From Bulleidia sp. (GTDB taxonomy: Bacteria > Bacillota_I > Bacilli_A > Erysipelotrichales > Erysipelotrichaceae): a stretch of 23,735 nt of DNA. The stretch is taken from positions 1 through 23,735 of the forward strand of contig JAEDEK010000016.1 of NCBI GenBank assembly GCA_016293365.1, read 5' to 3'. Of this stretch, positions 1 to 7,169 are shown in pieces (positions within the stretch are counted from its first letter, which is position 1; each line of letters opens with the position of its first letter). A program made the translations under genes and the position numbers. The notes under the pieces are model-generated. The model saw only the letters and a list, made by a program, of their open reading frames with translations. It was not told the DNA's origin and did no database searches.

Positions 1-453
1 GAGAAAACAGATGCGGATTCGGTGCATCCAGTCATTGCGGATGTCAATGCAGTACCATTGGATGGTATTAAGATATTGCTTGCGGAAGACAATGATCTGA
101 ATACGGAAATCGCAAGAGTGCAGCTGGAGGAAAGAGGCATTCATGTGACACGTGCTGTTGATGGACAGGATGCTGTGGAACAGTTTGCATCCAATCCACC
201 AGGTACATTTGATCTGATCTTAATGGATGTGATGATGCCAAACAAAAACGGTTATGAGGCAACAAAGGATATTCGCTGCATGGATCGTGAAGATGCAAAG
301 ACAATACCGATCATTGCGATGACAGCCAATGCATTTGCGGAAGATGTTCAGGCTTCCTTTGATGCAGGTATGGATGGTCACATTGCCAAACCGATCGACA
401 TGAAAGAAGTGACGACAGCGATACAGAGATGTGTGCACATAGACCATTCATAA
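1..453 (+). CDS. Hybrid sensor histidine kinase, C-terminal receiver domain (5' end outside window)
   Basis: The reading frame is open from the first base, so this is the end of a longer gene. The visible part is one complete response-regulator receiver domain. It shows the acidic pair in 'LLAEDNDLN', the phospho-acceptor Asp in 'LILMDVMMP' (codon 226-228), the Thr of 'AMTANAF' and the Lys of 'IAKPID'. A receiver with no DNA-binding domain behind it, preceded by a linker, is typical of hybrid kinases, where phosphate passes from an internal His to this Asp. It closely resembles the receiver in the kinase at 9843-12101 ('EDNDLN', 'DLILMD', 'AMTANAF'), so the two are probably paralogues. The kinase part cannot be seen, so what it senses is unknown. 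The frame ends at TAA, about 95 bases before a terminator-like hairpin. Confidence 0.85.
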   Translation, partial: EKTDADSVHPVIADVNAVPLDGIKILLAEDNDLNTEIARVQLEERGIHVTRAVDGQDAVEQFASNPPGTFDLILMDVMMPNKNGYEATKDIRCMDREDAKTIPIIAMTANAFAEDVQASFDAGMDGHIAKPIDMKEVTTAIQRCVHIDHS

Positions 454-546
454 AATCTTATCGGATAGTATCGTTTGCATCACAGATGCATCATGAATAT
501 GATCTGTGTTCATGTTTAATCTGACAAAGAGCATAAGACAAAAGAC

Positions 547-582
547 AAGGCGGTTTGGGAATGTTTCCTGATCCGCCTTTAT
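547..582 (+). terminator. Probable rho-independent terminator of the upstream hybrid kinase
   Basis: AAGGCGG (547-553) pairs with CCGCCTT (573-579), and an inner GGGAA/TTCCT stem (557-561/565-569) closes a 3-base loop. The U tract is short (CTTTATT), so this is moderate evidence. It lies 94 bases after the kinase stop codon. Confidence 0.5.
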
Positions 583-734
583 TCATCAATATACAGTTAT
601 TTGGATTAATACGATGGGTATGAATAAAGCTTCTTACTAACACGTTTTGGACAGAAAGAACAGTCTTATTGAAGCATGATATTACTACTCCACCGTATAG
701 GCGAGAATGAATAAACTGATGAAATAAGAACATT

Positions 735-782
735 CCTATGAGGCTATTTCCTGAATTACAGGATAACTTCATAGGCTTTTTA
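735..782 (+). terminator. Second terminator-like hairpin in the 454-981 gap
   Basis: CCTATGA (735-741) pairs with TCATAGG (769-775), with an inner CCTG/CAGG stem (750-753/759-762), followed by CTTTTTA. It could be a real terminator for an untranslated or decayed unit between 583 and 734. I see no convincing gene in this 528-base gap on either strand; a 93-codon minus-strand frame at 491-772 has no recognisable features. Confidence 0.45.
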
Positions 783-927
783 GTTAACTGAAAACCTGCT
801 TTGATCTTTTATAAGTGCCTCTGTTCTTGCTTTGTTGCTTATACGATTTATGATTCGATGTCAGGATATAGAACAGTCGATGATTTAAACAGTAATTTCT
901 TTGAACGGTTTTCTTTTCCGATGGCTT

Positions 928-981
928 AAATGACATTTATCATATTATCAGGAATACAAATGTCATGTAAAATAATGACAT
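928..981 (+). promoter_or_regulatory. Putative operator/promoter region of the sensory operon, with motif shared with the PTS operon
   Basis: AAATGACATTT (928-938) and ACAAATGTCAT (956-966) form an inverted pair. A third half-site, AATGACAT (974-981), ends right at the start codon of the next gene. Both AAATGACATT and ACAAATGTCAT recur exactly in front of the PTS operon (5290-5299 and 5250-5260). A possible promoter is TTATCA (945-950), 17 bases, TAAAAT (968-973). Its start point would be within a few bases of the ATG at 982, so the mRNA could be almost leaderless. That the response regulator of this operon binds these sites is inference. Confidence 0.5.
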
Positions 982-1935
982 ATGAAAGTCATAGATAAAA
1001 AGGCAATCAGAATTGTACAGGCAATTATAGCAATTGCTTTAATGTTCGGCGTATACATTCGTTATAACATCCCTTACTACAGTCATAAGGTGTTTGGTGT
1101 CAGCTATATGACGATGAACAATTCATTTTATGAAGTGATCAACGTAGAACTTGAAAAGGTTGTAGAATCACATGGAGATGCATTAATCACATTGGATCCG
1201 GCCTTGGATACCGAAAAGCAGATCGAACAGATACAAAGATTCATTCAGCAAAGAGTCACTGGTATATTTGTCAATCCGGTTGATTCTCAGGCAATTGTGC
1301 CTGTATTACGAGAAGCAAAGGCAGCAGGCATATCCGTATTTGTAATTGATACGCAGATTGAAGAGGAAGATCTTGTCGACTGTACTATCATTTCCGATAA
1401 CTATAATGCCGGAGTACAGTGTGCTTTGGATATGATGAAAAGAAGAGATGAGGCAGATATCATTCTGCTTCGTCACAGCGAAGCTCTTTCCGCATCAGAC
1501 AGAATTCAGGGCTTTCTTGATACAATCGCTGAGCATCCGCAATATCGGATTGTCGGTGATGCCGAATGTGAAGGGCAGCTGGAAAAAGCAATGCCTGTGA
1601 TGATGGATCTTCTTGCAACATGTGGTCATGTCGATGTTGTCATGGCACTCAATGATCCAAGTGCTCTTGGTGCAATGGCAGCACTGGAAAAAAGTGGTGT
1701 GACGAATGCAGTCGTATATGGTGTGGATGGTACGCCGGATTTCAAGTCATTGATCGGCGTGGATCCAATCGTTGCAGGAACAGTGGCACAGTCACCGATT
1801 TCAATGGGCAGACTTGCCGGTGAGAAGATGTACGACAGACTCAGTGGTAAGACGGTTGATAAAACGATTGTTGTTACGGTAGATCTGATCAATCAGGATA
1901 ATATCGACGAGTGGTCGAAGACGGGGTGGCAATAA
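982..1935 (+). CDS. Membrane-anchored sugar-binding protein (periplasmic-binding-protein type 1, RbsB-like), probable sensor subunit
   Basis: This 317-residue protein has a basic N-terminus and one hydrophobic segment (about residues 10-26) with no lipobox Cys, so it is probably tethered by an uncleaved anchor. The rest reads as a type 1 sugar-binding fold of the RbsB/Peripla_BP_4 kind: the 'GIFVNPVDSQAI' region, 'AGISVFVIDTQI', 'SDNYNAGVQCALDM' and, late, 'VVYGVDGTPDF' followed by 'AGTVAQSP'. These are the usual hinge and ligand-binding stretches. No ABC permease or ATPase lies nearby. Instead the stop overlaps the start of a histidine kinase (TAATG), as in known binding-protein/kinase/regulator sensors such as XylFII-LytS. 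I infer that it binds a sugar outside the cell and reports to the kinase. ATG 982 is the first start after an in-frame stop (976-978) and has no recognisable Shine-Dalgarno sequence. Confidence 0.85.
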   Translation: MKVIDKKAIRIVQAIIAIALMFGVYIRYNIPYYSHKVFGVSYMTMNNSFYEVINVELEKVVESHGDALITLDPALDTEKQIEQIQRFIQQRVTGIFVNPVDSQAIVPVLREAKAAGISVFVIDTQIEEEDLVDCTIISDNYNAGVQCALDMMKRRDEADIILLRHSEALSASDRIQGFLDTIAEHPQYRIVGDAECEGQLEKAMPVMMDLLATCGHVDVVMALNDPSALGAMAALEKSGVTNAVVYGVDGTPDFKSLIGVDPIVAGTVAQSPISMGRLAGEKMYDRLSGKTVDKTIVVTVDLINQDNIDEWSKTGWQ

Positions 1936-3257
1936 TGGAACAGATCAATTGGGGAAAATATATGGAACGGGCAAGAATCGGTCTGGCTTCGATTAATTTT
2001 CTTGTCATCCTGATGTACATTTCCATTATTCTTCTAGGCACAAGATATGTGATTGATGCGCAGATGGGTAAGGAATTTCTGTCAGGAATGAGCAGAATAC
2101 CATCTTCTCCGGTGCTTCTTTACTGGACAACTCTTGGCATGTACGGCATCCTGGTTGGAAGCTTGCACGTATGGAAGGAAGGCTCACATCCGATGGCGTC
2201 CACGATCTGTCCAGCTCTTGAAATCATCATGTGTCTGATGATTGTTTCCAATATGAGCATGGTGTACAACGGTGTCATACTTCTTGTTTTTTCTGACATT
2301 CTGTATCACAAACGTGAGGAGAAGTATGGCTATCTGATTCTTACATTGCTTGCGATGAGCTTCTTCCTGTGTAACTACGATTTTGTATCGTCTTTTCTTC
2401 CTATGACGGATATTTCACAGTATTTTGATGTCTTTCCAAGCAATTCACATGTCATTATACAGATGGTCAGATCCGTTCTTGAAACATCAAATATGACGAT
2501 ATTCATTGTCTTTCTTCTCTGTTATATCGCAAATCAGCTGCAGGAGAAGGAAAACATTCAGAAAGAGCTGGATATGATACAGAACGTCAATCAACAGCTA
2601 CAGAATTATGCAGAGATTTCAGAAAAACTTGGCGAGACAAACGAAAGAAAAAGACTTGCAAGAGAAATTCACGACACATTGGGACATGCTCTGACGGGTA
2701 TTGCGGCAGGTGTGGATGCCTGTATTGCGATGATTGACCGTAATCCTGAAGCAACAAAGAAACAGCTGTTTGTCATATCCAGAGTTGTCCGTCAGGGAAT
2801 CGGCGATGTTCGAAATTCACTCAATAAACTGCGCCCTGGTGCACTTGAGGAAAAGGGATTCAAAGGCTCTGTTGAAAATATGGTTCATGAATTGAACAGT
2901 CTTGGCAATATATCCGTCAAACTAAACTATGAACTGGAAAACGTTGATCTTGAAAAGACAAAGGAAGATGCACTGTTCCGCATGATTCAGGAAAGTACAA
3001 CAAATTCCATCCGTCATGGCCATGCCAGAAACGTCAATGTCCATCTTTTCATACAGGAGCACATGCTGTGTCTGGAAATTCAGGACGATGGTGTCGGATG
3101 TGATACGATCAAATACGGATATGGTCTGAAACAGATGAATGAACGTGTTTCCATTCTTGGTGGAATGGTTGAATTCAATGGAGAAAACGGATTTCTGACA
3201 AAGATCAGAATTCCATTACAGAAAGGAGAAATACATGATCAGAGTATTAATAGCTGA
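1935..3257 (+). CDS. Sensor histidine kinase, NarL/DesK (HisKA_3) family
   Basis: Translation most likely starts at ATG 1935, overlapping the previous stop by one base, with GGGGTGG (1923-1929) as ribosome binding site. An in-frame GTG at 1911 is less likely. The 440-residue product has about six hydrophobic segments in residues 17-201 with only short loops, so it has no extracellular sensor domain of its own and probably relies on the binding protein encoded upstream. A short helical linker leads to the dimerisation helix with the phosphorylated His at about residue 246 ('LAREIHDTLGHALTG'). The HATPase domain follows: N box Asn near 357 ('ESTTNSIRHG'), 'DDGVGCD' at 384-390 and 'GYGLKQMNERV'. 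It should phosphorylate the response regulator that follows, which overlaps it by 23 bases. Confidence 0.92.
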   Translation: MEQINWGKYMERARIGLASINFLVILMYISIILLGTRYVIDAQMGKEFLSGMSRIPSSPVLLYWTTLGMYGILVGSLHVWKEGSHPMASTICPALEIIMCLMIVSNMSMVYNGVILLVFSDILYHKREEKYGYLILTLLAMSFFLCNYDFVSSFLPMTDISQYFDVFPSNSHVIIQMVRSVLETSNMTIFIVFLLCYIANQLQEKENIQKELDMIQNVNQQLQNYAEISEKLGETNERKRLAREIHDTLGHALTGIAAGVDACIAMIDRNPEATKKQLFVISRVVRQGIGDVRNSLNKLRPGALEEKGFKGSVENMVHELNSLGNISVKLNYELENVDLEKTKEDALFRMIQESTTNSIRHGHARNVNVHLFIQEHMLCLEIQDDGVGCDTIKYGYGLKQMNERVSILGGMVEFNGENGFLTKIRIPLQKGEIHDQSINS

Positions 3258-3912
3258 TGATCAGGAACTGATTCGGGAATCACTCAAAATCGTGCTTGGC
3301 ATACATGAAGATATCAGTGTTGTAGGAGTTGCCAAAGACGGTTATGAAGTGCTGCAGATGCTGGAAAGACAGCAGGTAGATGTGATCTTAATGGATATTC
3401 GCATGCCTGGCATGGATGGAGTCTATTGTACAAAGGAAGTAAAGAACAGATATCCTAAGACAAGAATCATTATTCTGACAACATTTGATGACGATGAGTT
3501 TGTATTCGGAGCACTGAAATACGGTGCCAGCGGTTATCTGCTCAAAGGTGTCAGCATGGATGAGCTGTACAACGATATCATTACTGTCTATCAGGGTGGT
3601 GCACTGATCAATCCTGATATTGCCAATAAGGTATTTTCAATGTTCACACGCATGAATGCACAGAATCTGTATATTCAGGTCGATGAAGCAGATGCTGCGC
3701 AGGTAAGTGAGGCAGAGTGGAAGGTAGTACGACTGGTTGGATATGGACTGTCCAACCGTGAAATTGCACAGAAACTTTATCTTTCCGAAGGAACTGTCAG
3801 AAACCAGCTCAGTTCTGTTCTTTCCAAATTGAATCTGCGCGATCGTACACAGCTTGCGATATGGGCAGTACAGACCGGAAAGACATTAAAGGATTTTGAT
3901 GAACATGCTTAA
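3235..3912 (+). CDS. Response regulator, NarL/FixJ family with LuxR-type HTH
   Basis: This is a 225-residue, full-length NarL-type regulator. The receiver domain (about 1-120) has the acidic pair at D8/D9, the phospho-acceptor D54 in 'VILMDIRMP', Thr 82/83 and Lys 104 ('YLLKG'). The LuxR-type helix-turn-helix lies at about residues 155-215 ('SNREIAQKLYLSEGTVRNQL'). The start at ATG 3235 lies inside the 3' end of the kinase gene behind a strong AAAGGAG, so the two are translationally coupled cognate partners. The regulator probably acts on the motifs AAATGACATT/ACAAATGTCAT, found upstream both of this operon and of the PTS operon. That target assignment is inferred from position and repetition only. 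Confidence 0.93.
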   Translation: MIRVLIADDQELIRESLKIVLGIHEDISVVGVAKDGYEVLQMLERQQVDVILMDIRMPGMDGVYCTKEVKNRYPKTRIIILTTFDDDEFVFGALKYGASGYLLKGVSMDELYNDIITVYQGGALINPDIANKVFSMFTRMNAQNLYIQVDEADAAQVSEAEWKVVRLVGYGLSNREIAQKLYLSEGTVRNQLSSVLSKLNLRDRTQLAIWAVQTGKTLKDFDEHA

Positions 3913-5188
3913 GCGGACAGTATTGTTGTGTGTGACAATGTGTCTTTCATTGCTGGGGATTGGATGCAATAGAAAGGTGGAGCTGCGTCTTGGCGTTTTT
4001 GTCGACAGCAACTGGGATGTACCCGGAAGTGAAATGTATACAATCATCGATCGGGTCATTGAACGTTTTGAAGATGCGCATCCGAATATCCATGTCACAT
4101 ATGACAGCGGTATACGAAAGGATGATTATTCATCACGGCTGATGAATGCATTTCTTTCCGGAACAGAACCGGATGTGTTTTTGATTCTTGATGAAGACTT
4201 CATAACACTCTCATCATTAGGTGGATTATACAGCCTTGATGGAAAGATGGAAAAAGATGCTATTGAAACAGATCAGTTTTTCAGCAGTGCCATTCATGCC
4301 GGAATGTATCATGGACATTGTTATGCATTGCCTCTGGAATCCAATGCGACGATGATGTTTGTCAATAAAACACTGCTGAGCCAGCTTGGTATTGATATGC
4401 CATCCAACGACTGGACACTGGATGATTTTCTTGATATATGCGAACAGATCACAACAGACACAGATGGAAACGGAACAATTGATGTATTCGGATGTTATAA
4501 CTATACATGGCTGGATGCGGTATATGGCTACAATATTGATCTGTTCAATGAAGATGGGACAAAGTGTACGCTCGATACTGCAGAAGTCAGATCTTCAATC
4601 AGTTTCATTCAGAAGCTTCAGGAACTCAACAGCGGATATCAGGTTACAGCCAACATGTTCGACCAGGGGAAAGTCGCATTTGCTCCGATGACTTTTGCCC
4701 AGTATCGAACATATAAGCCATATCCATGGAGAATCAAGAAGTATTCGGCATTTGAATGGGATGTCGTTGCGATGCCATCTAATGACAACAACAGCAACGC
4801 ATCTCAGGTCAGCACGCTGTTAGCTGGAATCAGTTCCCGTTCCTATAATAAAAGCGAGGCGTGGATGTTTCTGAAGGAACTTTCCTTCAGCAAGGAAACA
4901 CAGCAGGACATCATGCTTTATTCGCAGGGACTCTCTGTTTTAAAAGAAGTTGTTTCCGATTCCTTTATATCGGAGCTGCTCAAAGAGGACATGGGAGATA
5001 CGATGGTGGATCTTTCAGTTCTCAATGATGTTATGGAAAACGGGAAAAAAGCAGGGGGCTTCCTGAAGTATGATGAAGTGATTTCAATGATTACATCAGA
5101 TGTGGAAGATCTGATCCGCAATGATGACAGTGATATCGAACTGCAGTTATTGAGAATACAGAAAAGCATAAATCGTGTTTTGAACTAG
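3899..5188 (+). CDS. Extracellular solute-binding protein, family 1 (MalE/UgpB-like), lipoprotein
   Basis: The 429-residue product has a short hydrophobic signal ending in 'LLGIGC' (Cys at about 24), an atypical but plausible lipobox, so it is probably a membrane-attached lipoprotein. The body fits ABC-type family 1 binding proteins: 'LGVFVDSNWD' near the start, an 'FEDAHPNIHVTY' stretch, 'TEPDVFLI', 'YALPLESNATMMFVNKTLL' and a calcium-loop-like 'DTDGNGTID'. No ABC permease or ATPase is present, and the next genes are PTS components. I infer a ligand-binding or sensing role with the upstream three-part sensor, although a distant permease cannot be excluded. ATG 3899 is preferred because AAAGGA (3888-3893) is well spaced; it overlaps the regulator by 14 bases. 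The gene ends just before a strong terminator. Confidence 0.88.
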   Translation: MNMLKRTVLLCVTMCLSLLGIGCNRKVELRLGVFVDSNWDVPGSEMYTIIDRVIERFEDAHPNIHVTYDSGIRKDDYSSRLMNAFLSGTEPDVFLILDEDFITLSSLGGLYSLDGKMEKDAIETDQFFSSAIHAGMYHGHCYALPLESNATMMFVNKTLLSQLGIDMPSNDWTLDDFLDICEQITTDTDGNGTIDVFGCYNYTWLDAVYGYNIDLFNEDGTKCTLDTAEVRSSISFIQKLQELNSGYQVTANMFDQGKVAFAPMTFAQYRTYKPYPWRIKKYSAFEWDVVAMPSNDNNSNASQVSTLLAGISSRSYNKSEAWMFLKELSFSKETQQDIMLYSQGLSVLKEVVSDSFISELLKEDMGDTMVDLSVLNDVMENGKKAGGFLKYDEVISMITSDVEDLIRNDDSDIELQLLRIQKSINRVLN

Positions 5189-5200
5189 TAGGAAATACAG

Positions 5201-5233
5201 GATGTTCATGTGATTCATGGACATCTTTTTTTT
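5201..5233 (+). terminator. Rho-independent terminator of the sensory operon
   Basis: GATGTTCATG (5201-5210) pairs with CATGGACATC (5216-5225) over ten base pairs with one G-U, followed by eight T. It separates the sensory operon from the PTS operon, so the PTS genes need their own promoter. Confidence 0.92.
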
Positions 5234-5246
5234 CTGTTGTTTTCTT

Positions 5247-5299
5247 TTGACAAATGTCATTTTTAATCATGTAAATATGCATAATCATGAAATGACATT
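5247..5299 (+). promoter_or_regulatory. Putative PTS operon promoter/operator with motifs shared with the sensory operon
   Basis: TTGACA (5247-5252) is a consensus-like -35 and is embedded in TGACAAATGTCA, an imperfect dyad. ACAAATGTCAT (5250-5260) and AAATGACATT (5290-5299) match exactly the two motifs at 956-966 and 928-937. The -10 is not clear; TGTAAA or TAAATA near 5270-5277 are candidates with 17- or 19-base spacing. A regulator bound here would sit on or next to the polymerase site. Assigning it to the response regulator at 3235-3912 is inference. Confidence 0.5.
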
Positions 5300-5311
5300 G
5301 TACAGATGGCA

Positions 5312-5325
5312 TGAAAGCGCTTCAC
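5312..5325 (+). promoter_or_regulatory. cre-like catabolite control site
   Basis: TGAAAGCGCTTCAC matches the left half and centre of the CcpA cre consensus TGWAANCGNTNWCA but misses the last three positions. It lies about 45 bases upstream of the IIA start and downstream of the likely promoter, where CcpA-type regulators often act as a roadblock. Confidence 0.45.
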
Positions 5326-5367
5326 TGGTAAAATGCAGTCATCCTAAGAAAAGAGAGGTAAGGAAAC

Positions 5368-5790
5368 ATGAAGTACGAAGTATTGGTAAGCCATGGAAAG
5401 TTTGCAGAAGGACTTGCAGATTCTCTGGCTATGCTTGCGGGAGAAAAACCGGAAGTACTGGCATGCGGTCTGGCCAATGGCAAGACAGCAGATGAATTTG
5501 CAGAAACATTCGCAAATGTGATTTCTGTCATCAAAGAAGATGATGAAATCATTCTGCTCGGAGATCTGATCGGCGGTTCTCCATTAACAACAGCAATGAA
5601 TGTTCTTGCTGAAAAGGGAATGCTGAAAAACACAACAGTCATCGGCGGTATGAATCTGCCGCTTGCTTTGACTACAGTTCTGATGAAGGACATGTTCTCT
5701 TCAGAAGATCTTGTAAATCAGGTTCTGAGCGAGGCACACAGCGGACTTCAGCAGTTCGTTGTAGCATCAGATGAAGAAGATGACATTTAA
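5368..5790 (+). CDS. PTS mannose/fructose/sorbose-family component IIA
   Basis: This 140-residue cytoplasmic protein is the usual size for a stand-alone mannose-family IIA. The phosphorylated His is H9 in 'VLVSHGKFAEGL', at the end of the first strand as in ManX/AgaF. 'DEIILLGDLIGGSP' is the typical following loop. It takes phosphate from HPr and passes it to IIB, encoded next. ATG 5368 is preceded by AGAGAGGTAAGGAAAC. The protein ends in the acidic tail 'DEEDDI', which resembles the tail of the IIC protein of the same operon. It is the first gene of the operon, behind the shared regulatory motifs and a cre-like site. Confidence 0.95.
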   Translation: MKYEVLVSHGKFAEGLADSLAMLAGEKPEVLACGLANGKTADEFAETFANVISVIKEDDEIILLGDLIGGSPLTTAMNVLAEKGMLKNTTVIGGMNLPLALTTVLMKDMFSSEDLVNQVLSEAHSGLQQFVVASDEEDDI

Positions 5791-5805
5791 GGAGGATGAA
5801 AACAG

Positions 5806-6297
5806 ATGTCAGTATCATTTATCAGAATTGACGACCGCATGATTCACGGTCAGACATGTACAAGATGGGCTAGAGAATACCCATGCGATGGCCTGATTGC
5901 CGTAAACGACAAGGCTGCTTCCAACGATGTTCTCAAGGCAGCTTATAAGGCAGCCAGCGGAAAGAAGACATTCGTCTGGACTCTGGAAGACTTCAAGAAG
6001 AAGGCTGATAAGGTTCTCAACAGCGACACAAAGTACTTCCTGATCACAAAAAACTCTGTCGATATGGCAAAGATTCTTGTTGATATGGGATTCTCCTGCG
6101 GTATCGACACAGTTATCGTCGGACCATGCAACGACAGAGAAGGTGCCATCAAGCTTGGCAACAACCAGTCCGTTACACAGGAAGAAGCAGATGCTTTTGC
6201 ACAGATTGCTGCTAAGGGCTACAAGATCAAGTTTGCTCTTCTTCCAGATGTATCCATCGGTACATGGGATGACTTCAAGGGTAAGTTCGGATATTAG
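5806..6297 (+). CDS. PTS mannose/fructose/sorbose-family component IIB
   Basis: The 163 residues match the usual length of mannose-family IIB. The signature 'IRIDDRMIHGQ' near the N-terminus carries the phosphorylated His (H14), and 'VNDKAASNDVLKAA' and 'TVIVGPCNDREG' are typical of the fold. It receives phosphate from IIA and transfers it to the sugar during uptake through IIC/IID. GGAGG (5791-5795) directly follows the IIA stop, ten bases before ATG 5806. Codons are strongly biased (AAG, GAC, TAC, ATC), more so than in the sensory operon, which suggests high expression. The exact sugar cannot be read from the sequence. Confidence 0.95.
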   Translation: MSVSFIRIDDRMIHGQTCTRWAREYPCDGLIAVNDKAASNDVLKAAYKAASGKKTFVWTLEDFKKKADKVLNSDTKYFLITKNSVDMAKILVDMGFSCGIDTVIVGPCNDREGAIKLGNNQSVTQEEADAFAQIAAKGYKIKFALLPDVSIGTWDDFKGKFGY

Positions 6298-6324
6298 TTC
6301 AGTTTATTAGAGGGGAATTATATT

Positions 6325-7167
6325 ATGACAATCAGTTGGTTCCAGAACGCATTAATCGGTCTGTTCGCCTGCCTGTCCAGTATGCCTGGTATGGGTGGCA
6401 CATCAATCGGTAACTACACATTAGGTAGACCGCTTGTAGGTGGTCTTGTCTGCGGTATCATCCTTGGTGATGTTGCTACAGGAATTCTGGTCGGTGCAGC
6501 AATGCAGGTCGTATATATCGCACTTGTTACTCCTGGCGGAACAGTTTCTGCAGACGTACGTGCCGTATCTTATATCGGTATTCCGCTTGCAATGATCGCT
6601 CTGAAGAGCTATGGTCTTGACCCTGCTTCTGTCGATGGTGCAGCTATGGCTACATCCTTCGGTACAATGGTAGGCACACTCGGTACAGTTCTGTTCTACG
6701 GAACAGCTACAATCAACCTTGTATGGCAGCACATCGGCTGGACAGCAGTCGAAAAGGGCAACTACAAGCAGCTCTACATTGTTGACATGGTATTACCGTG
6801 GATCTCTCACCTGATCTGCTCATTCCTGCCAACACTCATCATGTGCAAGATGGGTGCACCAATGGTTGAACTGATCAAGGTTTACCTGCCAATGGATGGT
6901 ATCGCAATGAAGACTCTGTTTACAGTAGGTTCTCTGCTGCCATGTGTAGGTATTGCTATCCTGTTAAAGCAGATTATTGCTAAGGCTATTGACTTCATCC
7001 CATTCTTCTTCGGATTCACTCTGGCTGCTTCCCTGGGAATCAACCTTGTATCCGCTACAGTAGTTGCAGGTATGTTCGCTCTGATCAACTACAGAATCAA
7101 GATGCTGATGATCGCAAAGGCTGCTGCACCTGCAGGTGCTGTTGAAGATGATGAGGAGGATATCTGA
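6325..7167 (+). CDS. PTS mannose/fructose/sorbose-family component IIC (membrane permease)
   Basis: This 280-residue, very hydrophobic protein fits the EII-Sor family. Near the N-terminus it has 'SMPGMGGTSIGNYTLGRPL', followed by 'GGLVCGIILGDVATGILVGA' and 'LVTPGGTVSADVRAVSYIG', the conserved region of IIC subunits. Together with IID it forms the sugar channel in the membrane. AGAGGGG upstream of ATG 6325 is the ribosome binding site. The C-terminus carries an alanine-rich stretch and the acidic tail 'DDEEDI', whose GAG-GAG-GAT codons also form the Shine-Dalgarno sequence for IID. Sugar specificity is not evident. Confidence 0.95.
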   Translation: MTISWFQNALIGLFACLSSMPGMGGTSIGNYTLGRPLVGGLVCGIILGDVATGILVGAAMQVVYIALVTPGGTVSADVRAVSYIGIPLAMIALKSYGLDPASVDGAAMATSFGTMVGTLGTVLFYGTATINLVWQHIGWTAVEKGNYKQLYIVDMVLPWISHLICSFLPTLIMCKMGAPMVELIKVYLPMDGIAMKTLFTVGSLLPCVGIAILLKQIIAKAIDFIPFFFGFTLAASLGINLVSATVVAGMFALINYRIKMLMIAKAAAPAGAVEDDEEDI

Positions 7168-7169
7168 TC

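Noticed and set aside
481..508. Hairpin CACAGAT/ATCTGTG after the first kinase as terminator
   Set aside because: No T run follows, and a better hairpin lies at 547-582.
491..772. 93-codon minus-strand frame in the first gap
   Set aside because: No recognisable domain or start signal, and it covers two terminator-like hairpins on the plus strand.
1911..1934. GTG 1911 as start of the sensor kinase
   Set aside because: ATG 1935 has a well-placed GGGGTGG and the usual one-base stop-start overlap; the extra residues would lie within the previous gene.
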